Positions 35,711-44,642 of a DNA stretch of 64,000 nt are shown here, piece after piece (position 1 is the stretch's first letter; each line of letters opens with the position of its first letter). The stretch is from Pseudomonas lundensis (lineage in GTDB: Bacteria > Pseudomonadota > Gammaproteobacteria > Pseudomonadales > Pseudomonadaceae), in contig NZ_NQKI01000022.1 in the NCBI RefSeq assembly GCF_002269125.1, positions 1 through 64,000 on the forward strand. Reading direction: 5' to 3'. A program made the position numbers and the translations under genes. The notes under the pieces were generated by a model. It ran no database searches. It was not told the DNA's origin and saw only the letters and a program-made list of their open reading frames with translations.

Positions 35711-36220
35711 CTATGCGCCTTCACCATCTGTGCGACGCCGGCGCTGCAGCAGCGGCACCAGGTACACCGGCATTTGCGCCAGCTCGATGACCTGCGCTGC
35801 GGTACGTCCCAAACGGCGAAGCCCTGCGGTGGACTGGCCATGACTGCCCAGAATCAACAGGTCAACCGCCAGGCTGTTCGATTGCTGCAAAATCACCTGC
35901 GCCGGCTCCCCCTGAATCGCCTTGACCGAGCGAATCAGGGCCAGTTCCTGCCCGCCTTCGCCCAACTCGTCGCGCAGGTTTTGCAATACCCGCAGCTCAA
36001 TGTTCGACAACATGGTGCTCATGCCCTGACGGTGCAGCGCGCTGAATGCCTCTTCATCGAGATAACTCTGCAACACCGACTCAGCGAACAGCCCCATTGG
36101 CTCCACGGCATGCACCACGTACAAGTCCGCGCGGAAGGTCCGCGCCAGTCCCAAGGCGTGCTGCATCACCAGCGGCGCATAAATACCGAGGTCATTGGCA
36201 AACAGTATCGAGCGAATCAT
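35711..36220 (-). CDS. Universal stress protein (UspA family)
   Basis: Cytoplasmic stress protein of 169 residues, one Usp domain. It starts MIRSILFANDLG and ends with the nucleotide-loop motif LLILGSHGQSTAGLRRLGRTAAQVI, which suggests ATP binding. It lies upstream of the cysB region, leftward, in a common Pseudomonas neighbourhood. The physiological trigger is not visible. Confidence 0.88.
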   Translation of the reverse strand: MIRSILFANDLGIYAPLVMQHALGLARTFRADLYVVHAVEPMGLFAESVLQSYLDEEAFSALHRQGMSTMLSNIELRVLQNLRDELGEGGQELALIRSVKAIQGEPAQVILQQSNSLAVDLLILGSHGQSTAGLRRLGRTAAQVIELAQMPVYLVPLLQRRRRTDGEGA

Positions 36221-36303
36221 GCCACCTCCCTCGACTCAATGATTGGCCGAGATGGATTCAGCTTAGCAGCGCCAAGGGAAGTGCGAGGGCTATCACCGTG
36301 ATG

Positions 36304-37221
36304 TCAGTCGGCAGGCAAATCCGGCCGTTCATTGCTGATACCGTGGGGCACATGCCCGGTCGCAACCACTTGGCGGGCGCGCTCGCAATGACCGGCCTGA
36401 TCGTCGAAAAACACGTCAGCAGCGAAGGCTTCGAGAAAGGCTGACTTGTCAAGGCCACCCAAAAACAGCGATTCATCCAGCCGGATGTCCCAGTCACGCA
36501 GGGTGCGAATCACCCGCTCATGGGCGGGCGCCGAGCGCGCCGTCACCAGCGCTGTGCGAATCGGACAGGCGTCATCCGGGAATTCACGCTGCAACAGGTT
36601 CAGCGCCTCCAGAAACCCCTTGAAGGGGCCGCCGCGCAACGGGCTGCGCGCCGAGTCACGCTCCAGGGATTGAAATGCTTCGATACCGCCCGACTGGTAC
36701 ACGCGCTCGGCTTCGTCCGAAAACAGCACGGCATCCCCGTCAAACGCTATGCGCAGTTCTTTGTTTTCAGCCCGCCGCGTGCCTCCGGACAAAATCGTCG
36801 CGGCCGCGAAGCCAGCGTCCAGCGCGCTACGGACATCATCGGCGTGGGTTGATAAAAACAAGTCGCAGCCAAAGGCATTGAGATAAGGATGGGGATTGCG
36901 CCCTCCTGAGAAGGCCGCCCGGGAAATGGCCAGCCCGTAATGCTGGATCGAATTGAAGACCCTCAAGCCGGTATCGGCGCTGTTGCGCGAGACCAGCACC
37001 ACTTCAACGCGCTCGCGGCCGAGGGTGGCATTGAAGCTCAACAGCTTTTGCACTAGTGCAAAGGCATCTCCCGGCGCCAGCACTTCATCTTCATGCTCAA
37101 TCTGGTACTGGCGATACGCTTCAATGCCCCGGGCCAGATAGACCTCATGGCTTTCACTCAGATCGAACAGGGCGCGGGACGAAATCGCCAGCACCAACTT
37201 GCCTTTCAAGCCTTTACTCAT
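36304..37221 (-). CDS. 5'-nucleotidase (cytosolic type 1-like)
   Basis: Predicted nucleotide phosphatase of 305 residues from the ATG at 37221. It resembles the cytosolic 5'-nucleotidase 1 group (blocks VLVSRNSADTGLRVFNSI, GRNPHPYLNAFGCDLFLS and ELRIAFDGDAVLFSDEAE, the last holding the HAD-like DGD). A final block FFDDQAGHCE fits the metal site. The frame reaching 37263 adds 14 non-family residues. It lies 38 bp downstream of the thioredoxin-like gene, on the same strand. Confidence 0.85.
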   Translation of the reverse strand: MSKGLKGKLVLAISSRALFDLSESHEVYLARGIEAYRQYQIEHEDEVLAPGDAFALVQKLLSFNATLGRERVEVVLVSRNSADTGLRVFNSIQHYGLAISRAAFSGGRNPHPYLNAFGCDLFLSTHADDVRSALDAGFAAATILSGGTRRAENKELRIAFDGDAVLFSDEAERVYQSGGIEAFQSLERDSARSPLRGGPFKGFLEALNLLQREFPDDACPIRTALVTARSAPAHERVIRTLRDWDIRLDESLFLGGLDKSAFLEAFAADVFFDDQAGHCERARQVVATGHVPHGISNERPDLPAD

Positions 37222-37259
37222 GTCGCCTCCACAGGGTGTGCATGGGGTGAACGACCGGT

Positions 37260-37586
37260 TCAAGGCAGTTCGTCCGGTTCCGTCATCAAGGCCAGCCGGA
37301 TGTGATGCGCCAGCTCGCCTTCACTCAAACGCGATTTCAATTCGCCATAACATTGGCCGTCCCGCACCACAAACAGTGTCGGCAAATGGAAAATCCCATA
37401 GCGCTGCACCAAGCCACCGTTATCGCCTGCGTCAATCCAGCACAGCCGGTCAACGGGCAGCACCATCGCGGGCAACATTTGGCGGGCGACTCGACAGCTC
37501 GAACACCCGGCGCCAGTGAATATCACCAGTGAGGTACCGGGCAGTTCCAGCAAATGCCGGTCCGCATCAAAATCTGTCAGTTCCAT
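37260..37586 (-). CDS. Thioredoxin-fold protein with CSSC motif
   Basis: Predicted thiol-disulfide protein of 108 residues from the ATG at 37586. The active site is GAGCSSCRVA, in the normal position after a beta strand, and the cis-proline loop is present as FHLPTLFVV. It has no signal peptide, so it would act in the cytoplasm. It is divergent from the PilZ-like gene with 58 bp between. A longer frame to 37799 covers that gene in antisense and is rejected. Confidence 0.8.
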   Translation of the reverse strand: MELTDFDADRHLLELPGTSLVIFTGAGCSSCRVARQMLPAMVLPVDRLCWIDAGDNGGLVQRYGIFHLPTLFVVRDGQCYGELKSRLSEGELAHHIRLALMTEPDELP

Positions 37587-37644
37587 TTCACCCACTATAC
37601 TGAGGCAAACAATATCAAAGTGCTGGCACTTGGAGTGTGCGTTC

Positions 37645-38091
37645 ATGGGTCGCTTTTTACCCCACCCAGATGATATTCCCGCTGAGATTACGCCACGCGA
37701 ACAACCCGCCCTTTCACGCCAGAAGCTGCACTCTATCAGCCTTGGCGGCGTTTCATGCAACAGCGATCGAGGCTGGAAGCGTGGAGCAGCCGTCGACATT
37801 CACATGCCTACCCTGGGTCTGGATGCACATTACGCGGGCTACATCGCCTGGTGCGAAAAACGTGCACAGGGCTACCGTGTTGGCATTACCTTTACCGATG
37901 CCTCGACGCTATTTGGCGCACGGATGGGCGAACAGGTGTGTCAGATCGAACACTTTTACCGCTTGCAGCGATTACAAAACCCGCAGGTAGACAACATAGA
38001 AGCACTGGCGCTGGAATGGATCAGCCTCAATGCTGTGGAGTTCTCTCAAGCCACCCTGGAGCGCGCGCTGGGTCAACCGGCACTGGATTAA
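37645..38091 (+). CDS. PilZ-like domain protein with degenerate c-di-GMP motif
   Basis: 148-residue protein similar in layout to PilZ proteins. The second PilZ motif reads SISLGGVS where D/N-x-S-x-x-G is expected, and the first motif (RxxxR) is not clear in REQPALSRQ. The later part has YAGYIAWCEKRAQGYRVGITF, typical of PilZ beta strands. The ATG at 37645 lies 58 bp from the divergent thioredoxin-like gene; an upstream frame from 37516 is antisense to that gene. Whether it binds c-di-GMP is doubtful. Confidence 0.75.
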   Translation: MGRFLPHPDDIPAEITPREQPALSRQKLHSISLGGVSCNSDRGWKRGAAVDIHMPTLGLDAHYAGYIAWCEKRAQGYRVGITFTDASTLFGARMGEQVCQIEHFYRLQRLQNPQVDNIEALALEWISLNAVEFSQATLERALGQPALD

Positions 38092-38222
38092 ACCTGCGTG
38101 TGCCCATTGTCGGATAACCGCTTTACGCGTTAAGGTTCGGCTCCCCGTTGCGCTCAATCATGCTGTGCTCCGCCGCACGGGGATCGCTGGCGGCCGGCAC
38201 CCGTGACCTGACGAGTAACACG

Positions 38223-39299
38223 ATGGCTGATTTACCGATCGACGACCTAAACGTTGCCTCCAACGAAACCCTGATCACACCTGAACAGCTCAAGCGCGAG
38301 ATGCCTCTGCGTGAAACTGCGTTGCAGACTGTGACCAAAGGCCGTGAGGTGATTCGCAACATCCTGGATGGCAAAGACCATCGACTGTTCGTTGTCATCG
38401 GGCCTTGCTCGATCCACGATATCAAGGCTGCCCACGAATACGCCGAGCGCCTCAAGGCCCTCGCCGCTGAAGTCAGCGATACGCTGTACTTGGTCATGCG
38501 GGTGTATTTTGAAAAACCACGCACCACCGTCGGCTGGAAAGGCCTGATCAACGACCCGTACCTGGATGACTCGTTCAAGATCGAAGACGGTCTGCACATC
38601 GGGCGTAAACTGTTGCTCGACCTGGCTGAAATGGGCCTGCCGACTGCGACTGAAGCGTTGGACCCAATCTCCCCGCAATACCTGCAAGACCTGATCAGCT
38701 GGTCGGCCATTGGTGCCCGCACCACCGAATCGCAAACCCACCGCGAAATGGCTTCCGGCTTGTCTTCGGCCGTTGGCTTCAAGAACGGCACCGATGGTGG
38801 CCTGACGGTAGCGATCAACGCCTTGCAATCAGTTTCCAGCCCGCACCGCTTTCTGGGTATCAATCAGGAAGGCGGCGTCTCGATTGTCACCACCAAAGGC
38901 AACGCATACGGCCACGTCGTACTGCGCGGCGGCAACGGCAAGCCGAACTACGACTCCGTGAGCGTCGCCCTGTGCGAGCAGGCGCTGACCAAAGCGAAAA
39001 TTCGCCCGAACATCATGGTCGATTGCAGCCACGCCAACTCCAACAAAGACCCGGCCTTGCAGCCACTGGTCATGGAAAACGTGGCCAATCAGATCGCCGA
39101 AGGCAATCAGTCGATTATCGGCCTGATGGTCGAAAGCCATTTGAACTGGGGCTGCCAGGCCATCCCTAAAAACCTTGAAGATTTGCAATACGGTGTGTCG
39201 ATTACCGATGCGTGCATCGACTGGGCAAGCACCGAGAGCACCCTGCGCAGCATGCGTGCCAAGCTCAAGGATGTTCTGCCTAAACGTGCTCGCGGCTAA
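38223..39299 (+). CDS. 3-deoxy-7-phosphoheptulonate synthase (DAHP synthase, class I)
   Basis: First enzyme of the shikimate pathway: condenses phosphoenolpyruvate and erythrose 4-phosphate. It has 358 residues from the ATG at 38223. Family blocks are VVIGPCSIHDIKAAHEYAERL, MRVYFEKPRTTVGWKGLINDP, GARTTESQTHREMASGLS and VDCSHANSNKDP. Frames from 38148 only add unlike residues. Which amino acid inhibits it cannot be told. A GC-rich hairpin-like repeat follows the stop. Confidence 0.94.
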   Translation: MADLPIDDLNVASNETLITPEQLKREMPLRETALQTVTKGREVIRNILDGKDHRLFVVIGPCSIHDIKAAHEYAERLKALAAEVSDTLYLVMRVYFEKPRTTVGWKGLINDPYLDDSFKIEDGLHIGRKLLLDLAEMGLPTATEALDPISPQYLQDLISWSAIGARTTESQTHREMASGLSSAVGFKNGTDGGLTVAINALQSVSSPHRFLGINQEGGVSIVTTKGNAYGHVVLRGGNGKPNYDSVSVALCEQALTKAKIRPNIMVDCSHANSNKDPALQPLVMENVANQIAEGNQSIIGLMVESHLNWGCQAIPKNLEDLQYGVSITDACIDWASTESTLRSMRAKLKDVLPKRARG

Positions 39300-39358
39300 C
39301 CACCGCCACGGCTGAACCTGCAGGGGCGCACCCGCTCCTGCAGGAGCTTTACACCGTT

Positions 39359-40528
39359 CTACAACGGAATCGAAGCCCGGCGTTCGCCGCGCTCATACAC
39401 CACGTTGGCGCGTCCCACGATCAAAGGATCAAGCGCACCGATACCTTTCAAATCCTTATCGGCATACGGCAACTTGTGCAGTACATAGCGCATGGCGCTC
39501 AACCGCGCGCGCTTCTTGCAATTGGACTTGATCACGGTCCAGGGTGCATCCGAGGTATCGGTGTACGAGAACATGCCTTCCTTGGCCTTGGTGTAATCGT
39601 CCCACTTGTCCAGAGACGCCAGATCGATCGGGCTGAGTTTCCAGTGTTTAAGCGGATGTTTCTCGCGTTCTTTAAAACGTCGACGCTGCTCATCCCGGCT
39701 GACTGAAAACCAGAACTTGATCAGGTGGACGTTACTGCGCACCAGCATGCGTTCGAAATCCGGTGTCTGGCGCATGAACTCCAGGTATTCATCGTCCGAA
39801 CAGAAGCCCATCACCCGCTCAACGCCAGCGCGGTTGTACCAGCTTCGGTCAAACATCACGATTTCACCTGCTGTGGGCAAATGCTGAACATAGCGCTGGA
39901 AATACCATTGGCCACGCTCTACTTCGCTGGGTTTCTCCAGCGCGACAATTCGCGCACCCCGAGGGTTGAGGTGTTCCATGAAACGCTTGATCGAACCGCC
40001 CTTGCCCGCCGCATCCCGCCCTTCGAACAGAATGACGACTTTCTGGCCAGTTTCCTTGACCCAGGCTTGTAGCTTGAGCAGTTCAACTTGCAGGCGATAT
40101 TTCTCGCGCTCGTAGTTACGGCGCGACATCAGGTTCTTATAGGGGTAATTGCCTTTGCGCCAATCCGGTGCCAATTGATCGTCCGGGTGCAGGGGGCGCT
40201 GGTGAAACACCGACTCGCTTTCCTGACTCAGCAACGCATTGCGCAACACCACCGCATCGTCGGGAGACATGCCCGACATCAAGGTGCCCAAGGTCTGGAT
40301 AAGCCCCTGCGTATCGCCCTGCGGAATTTGCTGAAGGATGTCTTTGACCGCCGCACTGGTCGCTGCCTGGCGCGACTGAATTTTATCTTCGACTACATGC
40401 CGCTGAAGTTGCGCCGGGCTCTGCGTCGGAGCGACATCACCGGACTGGGCGCGGCGTGGGCGGACGCTGCGTGGCGCTTTTTTGGCTGCGGGCTTTACAG
40501 AAGCAGTGCGAGTGACCACATCGGTCAT
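39359..40528 (-). CDS. ppk2: Polyphosphate kinase 2 (PPK2)
   Basis: Transfers phosphate between polyphosphate and nucleotides. It has 389 residues. A lysine- and alanine-rich N-terminal tail of about 45 residues precedes the domain. Walker A is FEGRDAAGKGG and Walker B is FDRSWYNRAGVERVMGFC; the lid region has RRRFKEREKHPLKHWKLSPID. These mark a one-domain PPK2. Substrate preference (ADP or GDP) is not deduced. Confidence 0.93.
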   Translation of the reverse strand: MTDVVTRTASVKPAAKKAPRSVRPRRAQSGDVAPTQSPAQLQRHVVEDKIQSRQAATSAAVKDILQQIPQGDTQGLIQTLGTLMSGMSPDDAVVLRNALLSQESESVFHQRPLHPDDQLAPDWRKGNYPYKNLMSRRNYEREKYRLQVELLKLQAWVKETGQKVVILFEGRDAAGKGGSIKRFMEHLNPRGARIVALEKPSEVERGQWYFQRYVQHLPTAGEIVMFDRSWYNRAGVERVMGFCSDDEYLEFMRQTPDFERMLVRSNVHLIKFWFSVSRDEQRRRFKEREKHPLKHWKLSPIDLASLDKWDDYTKAKEGMFSYTDTSDAPWTVIKSNCKKRARLSAMRYVLHKLPYADKDLKGIGALDPLIVGRANVVYERGERRASIPL

Positions 40529-40636
40529 GAGATTTCCTTAAATGAACGGCGGATGATTCAAATAAATACAGCATCTGTCACCCAACACCCTAGACACAGA
40601 TCAAAAACCTTCCGATCAGATTCGCAGCAAACGCAG

Positions 40637-40669
40637 GCACCCCGCGAGAACGACATACTCGCGGGGTGC
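40637..40669 (-). terminator. Terminator of the macrodomain gene
   Basis: Arms GCACCCCGCGAG (40637-40648) and CTCGCGGGGTGC (40658-40669) pair perfectly over 12 bp with a 9-nt loop. It lies 34 bp past the stop of the leftward macrodomain gene. The following minus-strand text is only moderately T-rich. Confidence 0.72.
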
Positions 40670-40702
40670 AGGTTGTGCGTTTTAAACGTGAGCGCCGCGA
40701 CG

Positions 40703-41209
40703 TTAACCCAGTTGCTCGTCCGCTTTTATACCCTTGCGATAGACCTCATACACGATGACATCAGCGTTGAGTTCGCCCAGGTACTTTTCAATCAGAGGCT
40801 TGACGTCTTGCCATTCCAGCCCGCCGACGCCGGTGGCCAGACGCGGTAACGCCACGCTTTTGATGTGCTCGTCAGTCACATACCGGGCCAGTTCCCGCAA
40901 GGCATGCCCGACGTTTTTCAGGGTTGCCTTGCCGGGCTTGGCGGCATGACCGGCGTGTAGGGAGTCTTGAGTCAACAGGTTCACAATGCTGCGCACCCCA
41001 CCCTTGTCATCCACACCCGACCAGCACCAGATCTCACCGGGCTGCGGTGCCTTGCTGTGGGCAGCGTGACGATAGTCCGCCACCAGGGATGGCCAACGCT
41101 CACGCAGAGCCAGCGCCAGGCCGGTATCGAAAGGATCCTGAGGCGCAATGCCGTGAGCAATCACCTGCGCTTGACTCAGTAAAATGTCGCCTTCGACTTC
41201 ACGGATCAT
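40703..41209 (-). CDS. Macrodomain protein
   Basis: Likely ADP-ribose or O-acetyl-ADP-ribose binding or hydrolysing protein of 168 residues, a single macrodomain. It begins MIREVEGDILLSQAQVIAHGIAPQ, with the phosphate-binding region SVALPRLATGVGGLEWQDV. An earlier in-frame start at 41230 adds seven residues. It stands alone upstream of ppk2. Confidence 0.85.
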   Translation of the reverse strand: MIREVEGDILLSQAQVIAHGIAPQDPFDTGLALALRERWPSLVADYRHAAHSKAPQPGEIWCWSGVDDKGGVRSIVNLLTQDSLHAGHAAKPGKATLKNVGHALRELARYVTDEHIKSVALPRLATGVGGLEWQDVKPLIEKYLGELNADVIVYEVYRKGIKADEQLG

Positions 41210-41323
41210 ATGCGTTCTCTCCACAGTCAATAATCCGGGCTCGGCAACGCGCCTCCCCCGCCTGATTCCAGACTAAGCGAGGGGGTCAGTGTTCACGTTG
41301 ATTCAGGTCAATAGCGGCAAGAA

Positions 41324-41341
41324 GGGCGTCGAGTGACGCCC
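41324..41341 (-). terminator. Hairpin after the small acetyltransferase gene
   Basis: GGGCGTC and GACGCCC pair over 7 bp with loop GAGT, 29 bp past the leftward stop codon; TTCTT follows on the minus strand. Confidence 0.5.
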
Positions 41342-41370
41342 GGGGTGGCGGGCAGCGAGCATAAAAGGGA

Positions 41371-41652
41371 TCACAGTTTGGCTGGAGTACGTTTGTGGCG
41401 TTCCATATAACGCTCCACGTAAGAACATGAAGGAATTACGTCATAGCCCATCTTCTCGGCGTAATCGAGTGCTTCTTCAGTCAATGCGGCAGCAATTCCG
41501 CGACCACGCAGGGCGTTGGGAACAAAGGTGCGGTAGATATCCAGAGTCTGCTTGCCCAGATCCATGTAGGTCAGGTAAGCACGATGACCGTCGACAGTGG
41601 TCTCAAACTGGTGACCTGCCTGGTCATGGTGGATGGACAACGCCTCGCTCAT
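41371..41652 (-). CDS. Small GNAT-type N-acetyltransferase (YjdJ-like)
   Basis: A 93-residue minimal acetyltransferase. The acetyl-CoA loop is NALRGRGIAAALTEEALDYAEKMGYDVIPSC, and the end carries YVERY, as in the short GCN5-related family. The ribosome site AGGAG favours the second ATG (41652) over the first (41655). The substrate is unknown. Confidence 0.85.
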   Translation of the reverse strand: MSEALSIHHDQAGHQFETTVDGHRAYLTYMDLGKQTLDIYRTFVPNALRGRGIAAALTEEALDYAEKMGYDVIPSCSYVERYMERHKRTPAKL

Positions 41653-42134
41653 CATTACTCCTCGCGGGTCTTGAACCGTGACCCCTACCTTACTGTTGTT
41701 TTTCCGCCGAGGGAACCACTGCGCACCAAGCGTTGACCTTGCGCAGTAGCAAGATGCCAGCCTGTGTAAAGCGTAGTCAAACTCGAGATAAACGCTCGCT
41801 AAACTCGACCTGACCGAAGCGTCTCTCGCTCAGCCTCATGCCAGTCCATTGAACATTTTGCGGAATGTTGAAGCTATGACGAGAATCCGGCGCTAAAGTC
41901 ACTTGAAACCTGACACCCTATCCCCACATAGGGCGATGTGCTTAGTGCGTCAAACCGACTGTTTTACAAGCACAATCTGTTAAAGCTAGCCCATGGCCAG
42001 TCATTACCAATTATTTTTTTTGGTTCTTGCGCTAGGTCAGTTTACTTACTACAAGTAATGGGTAGTATGTACGCCGGCTGTTTCCTCATGTTGAAGGAGC
42101 AGCTTCAATTAGAAAGTCCTTGAAGGGGAACACG
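41653..42134. other. Long non-coding region upstream of oprI
   Basis: 482 bp with no credible gene. The half next to oprI is AT-rich and likely holds its strong promoter. I see no RNA gene that I can name. Confidence 0.6.
42041..42068 (+). promoter_or_regulatory. Candidate oprI promoter
   Basis: TTTACT (42041-42046) and TAGTAT (42063-42068) are spaced by 16 bp and lie about 65 bp before the oprI ATG. They match sigma-70 elements only partly; the choice rests mainly on position. Confidence 0.3.
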
Positions 42135-42386
42135 ATGAACAACGTTCTGAAATTCTCTGCTCTGGCATTGGCCGCAGTTCTGGCTACCGGTTGCAGCAGC
42201 GTATCTAAAGAAACTGAAGCCCGTCTGACTGCAACTGAAGATGCAGCAGCACGTTCCCAGGCTCGTGCTGACGAAGCCTACCGTAAAGCTGACGAAGCGC
42301 TGGCTGCTGCTCAAAAAGCACAACAGACTGCTGATGAAGCTAACGAACGTGCTCTGCGCATGCTTGAAAAAGCAAGCCGCAAGTAA
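42135..42386 (+). CDS. oprI: Major outer-membrane lipoprotein OprI
   Basis: Abundant lipoprotein that ties the outer membrane to peptidoglycan. It has 83 residues from the ATG at 42135, preceded by AAGGGGA. A lipobox ATGC gives lipidated Cys20; the rest is an alanine-rich coiled coil ending [11 protein letters not shown], whose terminal lysine can link to peptidoglycan. A strong terminator follows. Confidence 0.97.
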   Translation: MNNVLKFSALALAAVLATGCSSVSKETEARLTATEDAAARSQARADEAYRKADEALAAAQKAQQTADEANERALRMLEKASRK

Positions 42387-42409
42387 TAGTCCTTCGGGGC
42401 TGTTACCAG

Positions 42410-42438
42410 CCGACCCATTTTATGGGTCGGTTTTTTTT
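42410..42438 (+). terminator. oprI terminator
   Basis: Arms CCGACCCAT (42410-42418) and ATGGGTCGG (42422-42430) with a 3-nt loop are followed by eight T residues (42431-42438), a textbook intrinsic terminator. Confidence 0.96.
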
Positions 42439-42460
42439 GCCTGAGATATTTTCAACAGGC

Positions 42461-42500
42461 AAAAAAAAGCCGCCGCAATCACCGACTGCGGCGGCTTTTT
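42461..42500. terminator. Bidirectional terminator after the L,D-transpeptidase gene
   Basis: Arms AGCCGCCGCA (42468-42477) and TGCGGCGGCT (42487-42496) have an A-run on one side and a T-run on the other. It ends the leftward transpeptidase gene and backs up the oprI terminator. Confidence 0.93.
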
Positions 42501-42509
42501 AGTGATCGA

Positions 42510-43565
42510 TTACTGCACGTAATCGAGCGACTGGCCCTGCGGCTCTTCACTTAGGCCAGGAACTTGCGGCACTACAGCAGTGCTGATTCCAATTTCGGCG
42601 GGTACACCCGTTTCTGCCACCACAACAGGGAACGCTTTTTCCTTGTCGATCTGAATAGTGTCTTCAAGCGCTTTGTGCTTGAGCACAAAGTTCATGAAAC
42701 CAGCCCACTTTTGCTCTTTGTCTTCTTGCGTCAAATGCGACTTGTCGCTCTTGGCGAGCAGAGAACCGTCTTTGACGTTTAAGGGCTCGTGCACTTCCAG
42801 GTATACCTTGCCGCCACTTACACCCATCTTGTAGGGCTCGTTGATGATGCGAACAGGCGTTCCCACCGGCACCAGTTGCGACATTTGCAAGACGTTCTTG
42901 TTCAGCATGCGGAAACAGCCGTGGCTAGTGCCGGTGCCAATACCAAACTTGGCATTGGACCCATGGATCAGGTAACCCGGCATGCCCAGCGTAAACTTGA
43001 AAGGCCCCAGAGGGTTGTCTGGGCCGGCTGGCACCACGTTGGGCAACGGATCACCATTGCGGGCGTGTTCGGCCTTGATCGACGCGGGAGGCGTCCAGGT
43101 CGGGTTCGGTGTCTTGGCGGTGATGCGGGTCTGGCCCACTGGCGACCCCCAGCCCTCACGACCAATGCCCAGCGGAAAGGTATACACCTTGTTTTGATCC
43201 TTGGGGTAGTAATACAACCGGTATTCGGCCAGGTTGATCACGATCCCTTCCCGCTTGCCGGGCGGCAGGATGAACTGCGTCGGTAACACGATATCGGTGT
43301 CCACCAGCGTGCCGTCGGGATTCTTTTTGACCGGCAACCAGGCATCGATGCCCGGGTTGGCGGCAATCATCTCTGAATAGCCCAGCTCATGCTCATTGCC
43401 CAGATCTGCGAAAGAGTCTTCGTAGCGGCCCTTGATGATTTGTACTTGCCCGACCACGTCTTCACCGGGCGGCGGCAACGGAAATTCAAGAGCAGCAACA
43501 GGGCCTGCCACACACAGTGCGGCAACTGACAGACAACGGGTGACGGCAGGTAGGCGCGACAACAT
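42510..43565 (-). CDS. Periplasmic L,D-transpeptidase (ErfK/YbiS/YcfS type)
   Basis: Links peptidoglycan to itself or to outer-membrane lipoproteins. It has 351 residues from the ATG at 43565, which has AAGGA 8 nt upstream and gives a clean signal peptide (cleavage near VAALEF); earlier starts at 43574, 43583 and 43589 are possible. After a LysM-like region, the YkuD domain carries the catalytic motif SHGCFRM (Cys217). Standing next to oprI, whose C-terminal lysine is a known type of substrate, it could be the enzyme that anchors OprI; that is inference. Confidence 0.9.
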   Translation of the reverse strand: MLSRLPAVTRCLSVAALCVAGPVAALEFPLPPPGEDVVGQVQIIKGRYEDSFADLGNEHELGYSEMIAANPGIDAWLPVKKNPDGTLVDTDIVLPTQFILPPGKREGIVINLAEYRLYYYPKDQNKVYTFPLGIGREGWGSPVGQTRITAKTPNPTWTPPASIKAEHARNGDPLPNVVPAGPDNPLGPFKFTLGMPGYLIHGSNAKFGIGTGTSHGCFRMLNKNVLQMSQLVPVGTPVRIINEPYKMGVSGGKVYLEVHEPLNVKDGSLLAKSDKSHLTQEDKEQKWAGFMNFVLKHKALEDTIQIDKEKAFPVVVAETGVPAEIGISTAVVPQVPGLSEEPQGQSLDYVQ

Positions 43566-43674
43566 CCGGAACATCCTTCGCATAATCAACGGGGGACAAA
43601 AAGGGGAAAGTGTACACGCAGCCTGCCGGGTTCAGGAGGCGGCGTACCTCGCAAAAATGGTCAGACGAGGTAGA

Positions 43675-43968
43675 TCATAGTTCAAAGCGCAATTCAGGCC
43701 AGATCGGCTCGGTGCCACGGCGCTGCGATTCAATGATTGCGCGGCACAGCGGACACAGACGGTGGTCTTGAAATACCTTGCGCGTCACGTCCGACCAGCG
43801 CGGCTGCGCAGGCAGCAACGAGCCGCATAACGTACGGTCGATGGTGCCTCCCAGCTCCAATTGACGCGTCACCAGATGCACCCGTACCTCCTGGCAGGCG
43901 AACAAATCGAGCTGTTCGTCAGGCTCGATCAGTTGATAGGCATATAAAGACCAGGCAGGACGCGACAT
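43675..43968 (-). CDS. Small conserved protein with CPLC motif, unknown
   Basis: A 97-residue protein from the ATG at 43968 (four more residues if 43980 is used). It has four cysteines: one in LFACQEV, one in RTLCGSL and a pair in RLCPLCRAII, which could bind zinc. Nothing else is recognised. It lies between the L,D-transpeptidase and tesA genes on the same strand. Confidence 0.68.
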   Translation of the reverse strand: MSRPAWSLYAYQLIEPDEQLDLFACQEVRVHLVTRQLELGGTIDRTLCGSLLPAQPRWSDVTRKVFQDHRLCPLCRAIIESQRRGTEPIWPELRFEL

Positions 43969-44026
43969 CGGGGGCTCCAAATCGGGGGGGCGCCACCTTA
44001 GCCGAAACGCTGCGACTAGAAAAGCA

Positions 44027-44632
44027 TCAAAGCAACGGTTTTAGCACAGGCCACACATTATCCAGCAGACGCTTCTGTGCAGCGGCTGCAGGGTGCAAGC
44101 CATCTGCCTGCATCCACTGGGGATTGCCCCCGACGCCCTCAAGGAAAAACGGCACCAGCGCGATCTGTTTTTCAGCAGCCAGCTGCGTATAAACCTCGGC
44201 GAAGGCGTCGGTGTAACGTTTGCCATAATTGGGTGGCAACTTCATTCCTAACAGCAGCACCTTGGCGCCCGCGGTTTTGGCGCTATCGATCATACCGGCA
44301 AGATTTTGTTTCAATTGAGCCGGCAACTGACCGCGCAAGCCGTCATTACCCCCCAATTCGACAATCACCACATCCGGTTTATGCTCTGTAAGCAGCGCAG
44401 GCAAACGCGCAAGACCGCCCGCACTGGTATCACCACTGATAGACGCATTGACCACCTGATCGGGGTGACCTTCCTGTGCAAGTCGCTGCTCAAGCAAAGA
44501 CACCCAGCCCAGCCGGGTATCCAGGCCGAAACCCGCGCTGATACTATCGCCGACGATCAAAATTGTTCCCGCCGCTGCGTTCTGCGCCATGCACATCAGG
44601 GCCAGAGCAGCACTTAAAAACCACACACGCAT
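44027..44632 (-). CDS. tesA: Arylesterase/multifunctional lysophospholipase TesA
   Basis: Periplasmic SGNH hydrolase of 201 residues with esterase, thioesterase and lysophospholipase activities in studied members. A signal peptide ends near NAAAG. Block I is GDSISAGFGLD (Ser30), block III is ELGGNDGLRG, and block V is DGLHP with the catalytic Asp and His. The ATG at 44632 is 10 bp from the divergent ybbA-like gene, the classic arrangement in Proteobacteria. Confidence 0.93.
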   Translation of the reverse strand: MRVWFLSAALALMCMAQNAAAGTILIVGDSISAGFGLDTRLGWVSLLEQRLAQEGHPDQVVNASISGDTSAGGLARLPALLTEHKPDVVIVELGGNDGLRGQLPAQLKQNLAGMIDSAKTAGAKVLLLGMKLPPNYGKRYTDAFAEVYTQLAAEKQIALVPFFLEGVGGNPQWMQADGLHPAAAAQKRLLDNVWPVLKPLL

Positions 44633-44642
44633 CGGATTCTCC

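Noticed and set aside
39300..39358. Clear terminator after the DAHP synthase gene
   Set aside because: CCTGCAG and CTGCAGG can pair, but the text looks like a dispersed GC-rich repeat and no T-run follows.
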